From Melanocharis versteri (taxonomy: Eukaryota; Chordata; Aves; Passeriformes; Melanocharitidae): 64,000 bases of DNA. Both the position numbers and the translations under genes were made by a program. Below, one piece after another: positions 12,707 to 22,845 of the stretch. The notes beneath the pieces were generated by a model. It searched no databases. It saw only the letters and a list, made by a program, of their open reading frames with translations, and was not told where the DNA came from. Numbering within the stretch: the first letter of the stretch is position 1; each line of letters starts with the position of its first letter. The DNA lies in the NCBI GenBank assembly GCA_013397845.1, contig VZTG01010071.1, positions 558,001-622,000 on the forward strand. Reading direction: 5' to 3'.

Positions 12707-12903
12707 GTATGTCTCGCGCAGGTGCACGTGCTCTGTCACGTGCCCCCATCTCGCGCAGGTGCACGTGCCCTGTCCCGCGCCCGGGTCTCGCGCAGTTGCG
12801 CGTGGTCTGTCGCGTGGTATCTCTCGCGCAAGCGCGCGTGCGCTGTCGCGTGGCCGACTGTCGCGTGCTATGTCTCGCGCAGGTGCACGTGCCTTGTCAC
12901 GTG
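12494..12903. promoter_or_regulatory. Tandem E-box pairs (CACGTG, 6-bp spacer)
   Basis: CACGTG hexamers lie at 12494 and 12506, 12555 and 12567, 12616 and 12628, 12725 and 12737, and 12886 and 12898; each pair is separated by exactly six bases (for example CACGTGctctgtCACGTG). Unpaired copies lie at 12383, 12419, 12677, 12762 and 13080. CACGTG is bound by bHLH factors (MYC/MAX, USF, CLOCK:BMAL1), and a 6-7-bp tandem spacing is the arrangement described for clock-controlled E-boxes. Binding here is inference. The central CpG means it would depend on the array being unmethylated. Confidence 0.4.
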
Positions 12904-13174
12904 CCNACGTGCCCGGGTCTCGCGCAGTTGCGCGTGCCCTGTCGCGTGGTATCTCTCGCGCAAGTGCGCGTGCCCTGTCGCGCGGCCGACTGTCGCGTGT
13001 TATGTCTCGCGCCCTGTGACGTGCCCGGGTCTCGCGCGGGTGCGCGCGGCCTGTCGCGTGCCCAGGTCTCGTGCCCCGTCACGTGGTAATTCTCGCGCAA
13101 GTGCGCATGCCCTGTCTCGCGCTACGTCTCGCTCAGGGGCGCGTGGCTTGTCGCGTGCTACGTCTCGCTCAGGG

Positions 13175-13778
13175 NNNNNNNNNNNNNNNNNNNNNNNNNN
13201 NNNNNNNNNNNNNNNNNNNNNNNNNNNNNNNNNNNNNNNNNNNNNNNNNNNNNNNNNNNNNNNNNNNNNNNNNNNNNNNNNNNNNNNNNNNNNNNNNNNN
13301 NNNNNNNNNNNNNNNNNNNNNNNNNNNNNNNNNNNNNNNNNNNNNNNNNNNNNNNNNNNNNNNNNNNNNNNNNNNNNNNNNNNNNNNNNNNNNNNNNNNN
13401 NNNNNNNNNNNNNNNNNNNNNNNNNNNNNNNNNNNNNNNNNNNNNNNNNNNNNNNNNNNNNNNNNNNNNNNNNNNNNNNNNNNNNNNNNNNNNNNNNNNN
13501 NNNNNNNNNNNNNNNNNNNNNNNNNNNNNNNNNNNNNNNNNNNNNNNNNNNNNNNNNNNNNNNNNNNNNNNNNNNNNNNNNNNNNNNNNNNNNNNNNNNN
13601 NNNNNNNNNNNNNNNNNNNNNNNNNNNNNNNNNNNNNNNNNNNNNNNNNNNNNNNNNNNNNNNNNNNNNNNNNNNNNNNNNNNNNNNNNNNNNNNNNNNN
13701 NNNNNNNNNNNNNNNNNNNNNNNNNNNNNNNNNNNNNNNNNNNNNNNNNNNNNNNNNNNNNNNNNNNNNNNNNNNNNN
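13175..13778. other. Assembly gap (604 Ns)
   Basis: An uninterrupted run of N joins the right end of the minisatellite to GC-rich unique sequence. The gap very probably hides more repeat units and perhaps the island core or a first exon. The size may be an estimate. Isolated single Ns lie at 12906 and 13989, so sequence quality is poor around the gap. Confidence 0.99.
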
Positions 13779-13841
13779 GGCAGGCCCCGGCCCCTTCCCC
13801 GCCGTGGGTCTCGCGCGCGGTCATGCCGGTGCCGGTCGCGG

Positions 13842-13857
13842 CCGCCAGGGGGCGCGC
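13842..13857 (+). promoter_or_regulatory. CTCF-type binding motif
   Basis: CCGCCAGGGGGCGCGC fits the vertebrate CTCF core (CC-R-S-Y-AG-R-K-GGC) at every position, in plus orientation, inside the CpG island. Such matches at island edges are often occupied and act in insulation, loop anchoring or promoter architecture. Occupancy is not shown by sequence, and methylation of its CpGs could block it. Confidence 0.6.
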
Positions 13858-13989
13858 AGCTGCCGCCGCCCACCCAGAGCTCCCCCGCGCGCCGCAGGCC
13901 GCGGCTCTGAGGGGCTCAGGCGGCTCCAGGGGGCTCGGGGGCTGAGCGGGATCCCGGCAGAGCAGCGGGCACACCCAGTGCAATGTCCN

Positions 13990-16529
13990 CAGGACCTGCA
14001 CTTAAATTCTCTTGACAGATAAGTTTCTAAGTTAAGCTCTTCCAAACAGGAGGATACCACGATCCCCTGGGTTCTACTGTGTAATTATACCTACAGCTGG
14101 AAAGGCTTTCCTCCTGATATTTAACTCAATCTTCTCTAGCGAAAATTGCATTCATGGCAATATGTGCAAAAGGATCAATACAGTGTTTTAGCATCTGAAA
14201 GCCCAACTTTTTACACTTTGGGGAGCTGTTGCCATCTCTCATCTCTTCTTTTTCTGACTAAACAAACCAGTATTTTAACTTTTCCTCTTCGTTAGTGTTT
14301 TTCCAACCCCTTCAGTCTTTCTAGCCTTCTCTGTATTCCCTCCCTATTTAGCCACACATTCCACGGTTTGCCACACTGAAGTGAATGCAAGTACCACGTA
14401 GTTGCCAATGTAACATGTAGTGATGACGTCTACTCTGCCTGCAGCGTGCACTTATGAAATCCCTGGGAGCATTTTTACATTTATTGTAGTGTAAGGGTTT
14501 TTTTCCAGGCTGGAATCCTTACAGCAGCATTTTGTATTGGAGGAAAAAATAGCTGAGCTTTTGTCCCTAGATAAAGCCTCTTCCTCAATCACCTGATTTC
14601 AAGTAACTGTCTAATAAAGTGAATCTGTGTCCTCTATGTGCTGTGAAGCATTGCTTAGGGCTTGGACAAGGCTGTCTCTGTTCAATTAATCTCTAGCATG
14701 TTGAAAATGAAATGCTGGATTCATTTTTTTTCTTCTGCATTAATATAAGTTGCAGCAAGAGTTCTCATAGGGGAGGTTACAACACCATGTAGCTTTGATA
14801 CGCTTCTTTGGAACCCAGTTTGCTTGTAAGCAGTGTGAGCCTTGGGTCCCAGTGGGTTGCTCCTGGTTGTTCCCCCACGGTCCAGGCTGAGGATTCAGAA
14901 TGCCTCTTAGAGATTCTTCAGTCGATTCCATCGGTCGTGTCTCTCTCAAAGCAGAAGTGTCCGTGTGCTATGAGGGGAGCTAAATTCCCTCACTCAGGGT
15001 CAGTGGATGTCAAGTTGGCGTGTCTGCCTGGAAGGTCAACCTTGTCTTGTACAGGGGTAGTGGTGAGGACATTAATTGGGTTGTAACTGGACTTCAGGGT
15101 GCTCTGACAAGTGACTTCTGCTCTTCTGGGGCAGAACAAGCAGTGTAAATCTGTAAGTGCTGAGAAGGGGAGGCCGTCAGCTCCAAGTGATTCATCACTT
15201 GTTGGTTCCTCCTGCTCTTGGCTGCCCTGCGTACTCATTCTCTGTGGGAAGGTGCACCTTGTTTGGTAGCTGGGCTTCAGCTCAGGCAGAGCCCCTTGAT
15301 CCCTGGGGAGCTCTTAAGGATGTGCAGCAGGGAAGGACATTGGCACTAGACTGTTGCTGAAGCTGGAGGCAGTGGGAAGACAATACGCATCTGCCTCTTC
15401 AGCCTCCCAGGCTGGGTTAAACGTTTCCTGGGGGTGATTAAAAATGTGCTTTCTGGTCTGTCCCCTGAGTGTGATGGGAATTTCCCCCCCAGTTCTGTGG
15501 CTCTGAGAGCTCTGCAGCAGGTGCAGCACAAAGCGACACACGCAGTCGGCCACGTGTTGCCTCCACGTGCATGAAGGGGCTCACACAGGAACATGCACAC
15601 AGCCCGTAACTGTGCTTTCTCTCTGGGTCCTCTGCTGGTACTTTGTGCTGCTTTGGCCACCTCTGCCACCCCTCTGCCATCGCGCCGGGGCTGGTCCTGC
15701 CCGGGAGGGCACCGGCAGCATCTCTGATCGCTCTGTACTTGTGTCCAGGATGCTCTTTGGACGGCTGGTAATTCATGTGCACAGTTAAGGTACCTGCCCT
15801 AAAGTGGGTCGAAAGTGTCTCTATACATCTTTCTGGGAATTTTGTTTAGCGTGTCCTTTTGCTACATGCTGAGCCCTGCCTTGATGTTTGTAGCCTCCCA
15901 GATGTTTGGATGATTTCTTTTTTCCTGTGGCATATTGCTGTGTAACCCACCAGGCACAACACTTGATCTTCCTCTGCAGCTTAAAAAAGTCTGTCTTTAT
16001 AGGCATTCAGAGTAGCGACACATCTGCCTGTTACACTCTTTCACTGCTTAAACCTTGTGCTTTACTTTGGGTTTCAGTATCTTATTTTAGCAAGCACAGA
16101 TGCTGCAATGGGGAAGTGGCTTGTTACTATTCTTGGATTTTACTCTGGCGCTGCAGCTGGTTGGTTTGGTTATTTTTTTTTTACTTAAGGAAAAAGCCTG
16201 GAACTTGCCCCTGAAAGGTGCTGCTTCAGAGCGACAGTGCTGCGCAGGGGAAGAGTGGGGATGAAAGAACAAAAAGAAATGGATGCTTGGTAGTTTCCAA
16301 AGAGAATTGTTTCCTGATAATGTCAGGCTCACTTTTTATCTGAATGTGTTTCTCAACCACAACATCTTAGTAAGTGATCAAGAGAGATAAGGAAGATAAA
16401 AATACGTGTATATATGGGGGGACGTGGGTTCTGAGGCTCCAACTTCCCAGTTTTCATGTTAGCTCCCTAAAGCATGAACTCTGAAACTCAGTTTGTTCAA
16501 ATTCATGGAAATCTGCGAACTGCACTGGG
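13990..16529. other. Island shore and noncoding DNA
   Basis: GC falls quickly after 13960. A moderately GC-rich patch lies at about 15480-15720 with a tandem E-box pair, listed separately. Open frames of 79-114 codons overlap in several frames on the minus strand (15314-15782), as expected from local GC rather than coding. No repeat family is recognised. Confidence 0.55.
15551..15569. promoter_or_regulatory. Tandem E-box pair (CACGTG, 7-bp spacer)
   Basis: CACGTG at 15551-15556 and 15564-15569 are separated by seven bases (TTGCCTC). It lies in ordinary, non-repetitive sequence about 1.6 kb from the CpG island. The spacing is the other variant described for clock-type tandem E-boxes. This copy cannot be explained by the minisatellite expansion. 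Confidence 0.35.
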
Positions 16530-16718
16530 TCGTAGAATGGTTTGTGTCGGAAGGGGACCTTAAAGATTGTCTCATTCCGTGGACAGTGAACACTTCTCAC
16601 TAGACCAGGCTGCTCAAAGCCCCATCCAGCCTGGCCTTGAGCACTGCCAGGGATGGGGCATCCACAGCTTCTCTGGGCATCCTGTGCCAGTGCCTCACCA
16701 CCCTCCCAGTAAAGAATT
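16530..16718 (-). mobile_element. CR1 LINE 3' fragment
   Basis: The segment begins with the bird CR1 3' end in reverse complement (CGTAGAATGGTTTG, then GGAAGGGGACCTTAAAGATT). It continues with 'cactagaccaggctgctcaa', 'gccccatccagcctggcctt' and 'gggatggggcatccacag', ending at AAAGAATT. About 190 bp remain: the 3' tail and the last codons of ORF2. A short internal deletion lies after the start (near 16585). There is a sharp break at 16718 into unrelated AT-rich DNA. Confidence 0.93.
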
Positions 16719-19700
16719 ATGCAATCAAGTAAAGATATGGGACTTTGTACAGTTACTAAGCTAACTAATTACATAAAGTATGGTGTTGAAATTAATACAG
16801 TTTGAATAGAGCAACAAAATCTCTTTGAGTTGTTTCAGAGGAAATCCTCAACTTTACCAATCCTGTGCAGGTTCTTGCCGTACATTATTAACAGCTTAGA
16901 ATGCTTTCCAAATAGTGAAATGAGCTATGTAGCATGTTTTATTTTCCCAAATGTGCGACTTTCCCCTCTGATCTGTGCAGAAGATTGTGTGAACCGCATA
17001 ACAGAATAAAGTACCTTACATGAGATAGTTTGAGATGACAGTGAAATGCAGAAATATTTTCTGCTTGTTTCACCACAGAATGCACTTGAAGCACAGACGT
17101 GCTTAGTGAATGACAGACTGAAAGATGTCTAATGAAGAGAAATTATTTGACTCTGTGTATCTCTATGTACTTAGCTAATTTTGAGATTAAGCTGCTGGGT
17201 TGTGACGATGAACAATTGTTGGCTACAGTTGTATGTGCCCAGCTTGTGATTTTTGCTCAAAAATATGGACAGCATGAAATGTACCTGTTGTTATTTATTT
17301 TTTAAAAGGTAATGTCTAATTAGCATACTTAATTATTTTGCATCTATTGAAAGAAACAATAAGGGTTCCAATGTATTGCCTTTGGAGTTTTTTCAGTACT
17401 CATTACAGTGTTTCCTGGCATTCATCAACACTTTTAAATTACTGGGAAGAATGTAATTAATCATTCACTTCCTTATGCTTCCTACTAGACAAACACAGAT
17501 CATTGCAGGCAAGTTCAAGTAAGCCATTTCAGATTTTCGAAACATGCTGCAGCTAGTGGAAATCTTGGGATAAGCACCACTTCAGACTCTCTATCAACAG
17601 ATTACAGCACAAAAGGTAACTCAGCGTACGACTGTAACAGGGTTTGATGACAAACAGTTTATGAGTTGTCTTTGAGAAAGGATTTCTCTGTAACTAAGTC
17701 AATAAAAATTCACGGAAGAAGTTTATGGAATTCGTTTTCAGTCCAGCCCAAGTTCATCTCAAAGCAACTTGAGAAAATAGAGTTCAAGTGTTAGAAGCCC
17801 CAAATTCTGAGCCAAACCTTGTCACCTGACAGTTCTTTCATTGGGATTTATTTAGGTTTGCTGTATTAAATCAGAAGTCATATACGTAAAAGTTCTGTTT
17901 AGGCCAAAAAGGAAAAGTAAACCAAGTAGACAAGTTCAGACTACAAAGATCAGAGTTTTTATCTTTATTCTGCAAATATGGAACATTTGGAAAGCATTGC
18001 GTAAATGGAACTTAAGCCAAGTTTTCTGAAATAGTTACCATCTGATTTGTCTGCGTGATATTTACTTGGTAAAAATGCATATTGCTCTGTTTTTGGAAAT
18101 GAGAGCTTACCCATGAACTGCAACCTGTAGGGATAGAAAGTATGTTCTTAAATGGTTTGTCAGCAAAAGTTTAAATCTGCTCCTGTCCCTACCCACCCAA
18201 GCTGCTTCACAAACTCGCATCACCGCTGGAATGAAAGCACTCGCGGCACTCGGAGAACAGCAGCCAAATGTGTTTAACGTGCTGCCCCATGAGGAGGGGA
18301 GGGAACAAGCTGGCCAAGAACTGAGTACAAGTACGTAGCCCAATTTCTTCTGAAAGAATGAAGCAATCCTTTTATGTCCTTGTAAGAAAGTAACAGCTTT
18401 CTGTTCTCCCTCTGCAGGCTCCTTTTCTAGAAAACTGTTCTTCAAAAGAGCAGAGTGCAGCAGCATGCTTCAGCCTCCAAGATTCACACCACTAGCTTTA
18501 GGAAGTACGACTACTTTTGAGTTATTGCTTAGATGAACGATAATAATAAAAGCTCACAGGCTTAAAAAAAAGAAGGACCTTTGGGTATTGTCACGTAACT
18601 ACTGATAGCAAGGATTATTACGCTTATTTTACCAGTTTTAACCTCATTGTCAATTACCACATTTCACCCTAGATTCTAGTCTCTAAGAAATCCATGCTAA
18701 AATGAACATTTGTTTCACCAAAGGCTTCCAACTGAATGTAAGCCACAAGAGTTTCTTTTAAGTTGGATATGAGTGGTTTGGTTTTTTTTTTCCCTCCTCC
18801 CTTCCTCTGAAGGAGAGAAGACAAGTTCTGGAAGCCTGGTTGCTGGTCTAAAACATTAATAGTATGAAGTCTCTTCAGTGTTTCTATGTTAAACACTGTT
18901 TTAGAGCCATTGCTACTTAAGGGGTTTAGCTGCCGAATACTTACCTAAGATCTGTGTTCCCAGTTAAACATAAGAATTGATCTTACCACTTATGGAATAT
19001 ATCAACAGCTTTGTTTTGTTTGTTTATTTTCATTTTTTTCTGATTAGTCTTACCTTATTAATGCTTATTATACGATGTCTTTAGGTTTTGGGGTAAAACC
19101 TGCCATGGTAATGGAAGTAAAAGCAGTCAGATAAAGGAGTGTCTGTCCTCGCCTGCAGACTGTGGGAAGTATTTGAGTCTGCTTCAGGCTACAGTGCTTG
19201 GACTCAGCTTGTCGAAGGCACTTGGCCAAAGACCATCTCACTCCTGCGCTGTAAAGGCCAAGGGCTTGCCGGGGGAATGATGGGACACGTAGGTGCCTTG
19301 TTTAGTCCTGTTATAGCCCAAGTATGTTATTTTTATTAACCAGCCCCTTCAGAGTTAAATCTTGTTCCTTTATATACCTGGTAGTAAAGGATCTTACTTG
19401 TTTTAAGTACTGCAGGAGTCCTAGAAGTAGATCAGAGTGGATCTCCATATGAGAGAATTACAGGGAATGGGTCCTATGGGCTTTTAAAAAGGGAAAGGAA
19501 AAAAATGGGGAATGCAATTACCATGCTGGTGATGATTCCAGTCCCTGGAGGAATGACTATTGTGTGAGGGCTGCCTGTCGGACAAAGTGAGTTTGTAATC
19601 TGTTTGTAGTGGCAAATTCCACGCTTGGCTCATTATGATACCTCAGTCTGAGTTAATTATATAGTTTGGGCTTGGGGGTGAGGAGAAAGACGGGAATGAA

Positions 19701-21130
19701 AGTCTCTCTCAGAAGACCTAATTCAAAGGAAAGCAGAGTGCAATTCAATACCTTTTCTTCTGTCTGACGCTTCAGCTGCTGAGAGCACCGCACCCTTATT
19801 CACAGAGACAGTGCCGTCTGTGGAAGGTCCTGTCACAAGAACCACGTGAAGCAGCCTATTGTTGGGTGCTGCTCTGCGCTGGGTACACTTGAGGGTTATA
19901 AACACTACTGAGATGTTCCAGCATTACTTATTTTCAGATCACTCTCATATTGATGCATTCCCTTGCATGTTTTCTGTTTGTGACCTATTTTTGATGCATT
20001 TCACATCTGCTTTAGCAGCTCTTTGACAACCAGAAAACAGGGCTGTTTACTGAGTTCACAGCTGCTGCTAATATCCGTGCAACTAGCCAGAACTGACTGT
20101 TTTCTTGCTTAGCTCATCCTGTTGAATGAACCTCTCTGCAGGGTTTGTTACAAGTTTGTTTCAACTGGAATGCTATCAAAAGTTTCCACACATTTGTGAA
20201 ATTCTCATACTTCAGCCTTCCTAGAAACCCAGAAACATATGCACCCTCATTAATTCCAGTAACTTTCTTCTGTTTCCCATGGCTTAACTACATCAGCTTT
20301 TCGCAGATAGTGAAAACAGCCTGTTGTAAATGGGATGAAATTCCTAGAGTCATTAGTTAACACTAATGCTACTGACAGCTTTGCACTTGAATGGAGTCTT
20401 TAAGGAAATGAGTCTTCTTGTCTAGTTTAAGGACACTGTTACCTATCACTTCACATTGCAGTGTTTCGTTATGGTAACTCAATTAACTTATTTTTCATAT
20501 ATTTTTTTGTATACAGATGATGTTTGAAGACGGGTAGGAATATAAATTAATCCTGCAGCATTTCCTTGTATCACCTTCAGCGAGAGGCTTGCTCAGGGTG
20601 CATCATCTCCCATTGAGGCTGCATCCTGTAAGGCTGAGTTCCTACCTGTGCCATCATCTGAATGTCTGGGGGTGGTTTGGTACTCTCGCAGTTCATTACA
20701 CTATGGATTAGTTACTTTCAGGACACTTGTTCCCACCAAAGAAAGGTATTATTGGACCTTTGTGGTGTAGGTGTGAGAAGTCACAGCTGTGTGAGGTCTG
20801 GGCAGTTTGGTTTTGTTGTTGTTTGGTTTGTGCTTAGGCATTGATTAATAGCACAATATGGCCACCAGCCGGTGTGTGTGCTTCTGGAAGTGAACAGAGG
20901 TCCCAGTCTCCCTGAAACAATTAAGCAGGGGACACACTTCTTCAGCTGTTTGAGCCCCTGCTTGAGACTGCCCTTTCTGACTTTAAAATACTATTCAGGG
21001 CTGTTATTGATCATCTCCCTAGTGCTCATGTTTTTAATAATTGTGTTTCCTAAGCCACATCGTGGATCTCAACTTTCAAGCCTTTCTGTGTCCTTGTGGG
21101 GTAAACGTTACCAGGTTAGCTGTGATCTGA
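16719..21130. other. AT-rich noncoding DNA, possible conserved stretch
   Basis: No coding evidence; open frames stay at or below about 119 codons. The interval 17160-17480 is rich in homeodomain/POU/SOX-like words (TAATTAGCAT, CTTAATTATTTTGCAT, AAACAATAAG) and looks like the type of sequence seen in vertebrate conserved noncoding elements, but conservation cannot be judged from one sequence. A small hairpin lies at 19083-19101: AGGTTTT, a five-base loop, then AAAACCT. Confidence 0.5.
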
Positions 21131-21255
21131 ATTACAGATGTGGATACAGAGGCACAAAGGGTATAAAAGATCTGCCAAAGTAATTTCAGTGCATCAGAGA
21201 CAAAATTAGGCAAAAAGATTTGTGACTCCCACCTGTGTCCTACTCTTCCAAGCAA
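21131..21255 (-). mobile_element. Ancient MIR-like SINE remnant
   Basis: On the plus strand the order of words matches a MIR element in reverse complement: TTACAGATGTGGATACAGAG, then GCACAAAGG, a TGCCAAAG block, a CAG-containing stretch, and finally GTGACTCCCACCTGTGTCCT with CTCTTCCAAGCA. Spacing between the blocks is as expected. MIR-type elements predate the amniote radiation, so strong divergence is expected in a bird. Identity is judged by eye. Confidence 0.6.
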
Positions 21256-21685
21256 TTTTCATGCTTCATTCAATTTTGGAACTTTTGCTGTCACGGTATC
21301 TCACAGGTAGCTTTCATTTCTTAATGGTTTTGAAGATTGATTTTCACCACTCCCACCCCCGGTTCATTTCCAGTTGTTAATGAAGTATATCTTGAATTTT
21401 TCTTTGGTCCATTGTGAAGCTCCTGATGGTGACTCTAAAGTACTTTCTGATCCCTACCTGCTTGTTCTTAGACAATGACAGAAAATGTGGTGACCAGCCT
21501 CTGCTCTCATTTTACCAGCTACAGCGAACAGGAAATACCAGACGATTTGTTTGGGCTCCTCATAGATGGACTGAAATATTTAATTGCTTGTAGGCTTTTC
21601 GTTTTGCATAGTTCCACTTCGGATGACCAGTCTTGTGTGATAGCTTAAAAATATTTTTTGTGGTAGTTAACTGAACTTGGAATGC

Positions 21686-21710
21686 TTTGTTTGTTTGTTT
21701 GTTTGTTTGT
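21686..21710. repeat. (TTTG)n microsatellite
   Basis: About six uninterrupted TTTG units. Simple tetranucleotide repeat, likely length-polymorphic. Confidence 0.95.
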
Positions 21711-22659
21711 AGTGTTGTGACAATAACAAGGTGAATGCCCATCATAGGAAGCTCGTGAACCAATTTTTGGTACCCAAAAGTTGTTGTCCACTGATGTTAA
21801 AGGAAACCTAGATGCACAACAACCTTCTCTGAAGCTCTATTTCTTTCACCTGTCTCAGATACTTACTCTGGGAAGTAAAATCTTGATTTTCTGAGACATC
21901 AGCTTGTTTTGATTTGTTTTAAGGGGAGCCTGGATGAGTAGCTGGTACTAAGTACTTAAATTTAAGATGGCTAAATCTGTCCAAAATCCCACCTCAGTTC
22001 CAGGCAAAATGTAGCAGTGGTGGAATAAATGGATTGAGAGTGGGCATTGTGCACCTGAAAGCGGGCAATGAAGTGCCTTCTGTTATTTTACACAAGTCTC
22101 AGTGTTGCTTTGCTGTGCTGTGAGGTAGGAAGAACCAGAAATCAATCCAGTCAACACAGCTGTTTGTGGAGGTCATGTTATGAACACGACTTCTTGACTC
22201 ATAGATTCCTTGCCAAAACGTCACCTCTTCTACATCTGTGAGTCTCCTCTAATCTTTCTGCACCAAAACTCATCTTTGTTCCTTTAGCCTTTTTTTCCTC
22301 TCTGTGAATTGATTCAGCTGGAGAGATGGCAGGTATTCATCAAGTTAGCTCTCTGCTTCCCACCCAGGCAATTCTGATCAACCCTTAGCACCCTTCCATA
22401 TAGACAGGAAAATTTCTTTCTAGGGCTTTCCTGATATGTCATTTTCCAGCTGCAGTAGGGCAGTGTATGGATTGATACGGTGACACCTGTGTACTTGGCC
22501 TGGTCATTAGGCTCATTAGTCCCTGGGGGTTGCTGGAGCGGACTGTGGAATAGTGCAGGCAGAACAAACACTAAAATACAACAAACATCTTCCTCCATGG
22601 AGAAATTCACCCAGCTGCAAAACAGCTGAGGTGAAAAGAGACCACTGGAAATAGTCCAC

Positions 22660-22845
22660 ACCCAGTGCTCAGCTCTGCCCAGGTACCTTGTCCCGTCGTG
22701 CTCTGTGTATCTTCAACGATGGAAACTCCACACCCTCTCTGGGCAACCTGTGCCCATGTCCAATCATACCTGCAGTAAAAGTTTTATCTTAAAAGGGCAT
22801 TTAAATGGTGTTCCCTGCATTTTAGTTTGTGCCCACTGCAATTAG
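22660..22845 (-). mobile_element. Old, diverged CR1 fragment
   Basis: The core reads GATGGAAACTCCACACCCTC, TCTGGGCAACCTGTGCC, a CAGTAAAAGTTTT block and GTTTGTGCCCACTGC. These correspond in order to an older bird CR1 subfamily in reverse complement. The tail end near 22660-22715 is weak and the limits are approximate. It is much more diverged than the other two copies. Confidence 0.75.

Larger units (their letters stand above)
12205..13174. repeat. CpG-hyperdense minisatellite array
   Basis: Degenerate copies of a 36-39-bp motif begin with TCTCGCGCAAGTGCGCGTG or close variants, followed by CCTGTCGCGTG-type sequence. Copies at 12430-12466 and nearby are full 36-37-bp monomers. From 12476 a 61-bp compound unit appears, made of one 39-bp monomer plus a 22-bp part-monomer. 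One hand-counted 61-bp unit (12598-12658) has 41 G+C and 10 CpG, a CpG observed/expected near 1.5, which is extraordinary for vertebrate DNA and implies germline hypomethylation or recent expansion. Long alternating purine-pyrimidine stretches such as GTGCGCGTGC favour Z-DNA. The array runs into the gap, so its true length is unknown, and an ambiguous base at 12906 falls within it. Confidence 0.92.
11800..13975. promoter_or_regulatory. CpG island, interrupted by assembly gap
   Basis: From about 11840 the sequence becomes GC-rich with dense CpG, continues through the minisatellite, and resumes after the gap until about 13960. It then drops abruptly to AT-rich sequence. Non-repeat parts (about 11840-12180 and 13779-13960) resemble vertebrate CpG-island promoters: GC-rich runs, CCTCCTCCTCCTC, no TATA box and a CTCF-type motif. 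In birds such islands usually mark transcription start sites, so a promoter for an unidentified gene or noncoding RNA is likely. Direction cannot be told. A sequence resembling a splice acceptor (TTCTCTTGACAG, about 14007-14018) lies just outside the right edge, but I cannot confirm it. Confidence 0.75.

Noticed and set aside
11782..13945. Open frames of 435 and 643 codons across the CpG island, minisatellite and gap
   Set aside because: They arise because the repeat unit lacks plus-strand stop words and because Ns were read as unknown residues. Several frames are open at once, the residues are low-complexity Arg/Ala/Cys/Ser, and there is no domain.
13000..14001. Minus-strand frame of 333 codons across the gap
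   Set aside because: About 200 of its codons are unknown bases from the gap; the remainder is GC-rich sequence without a recognisable protein.
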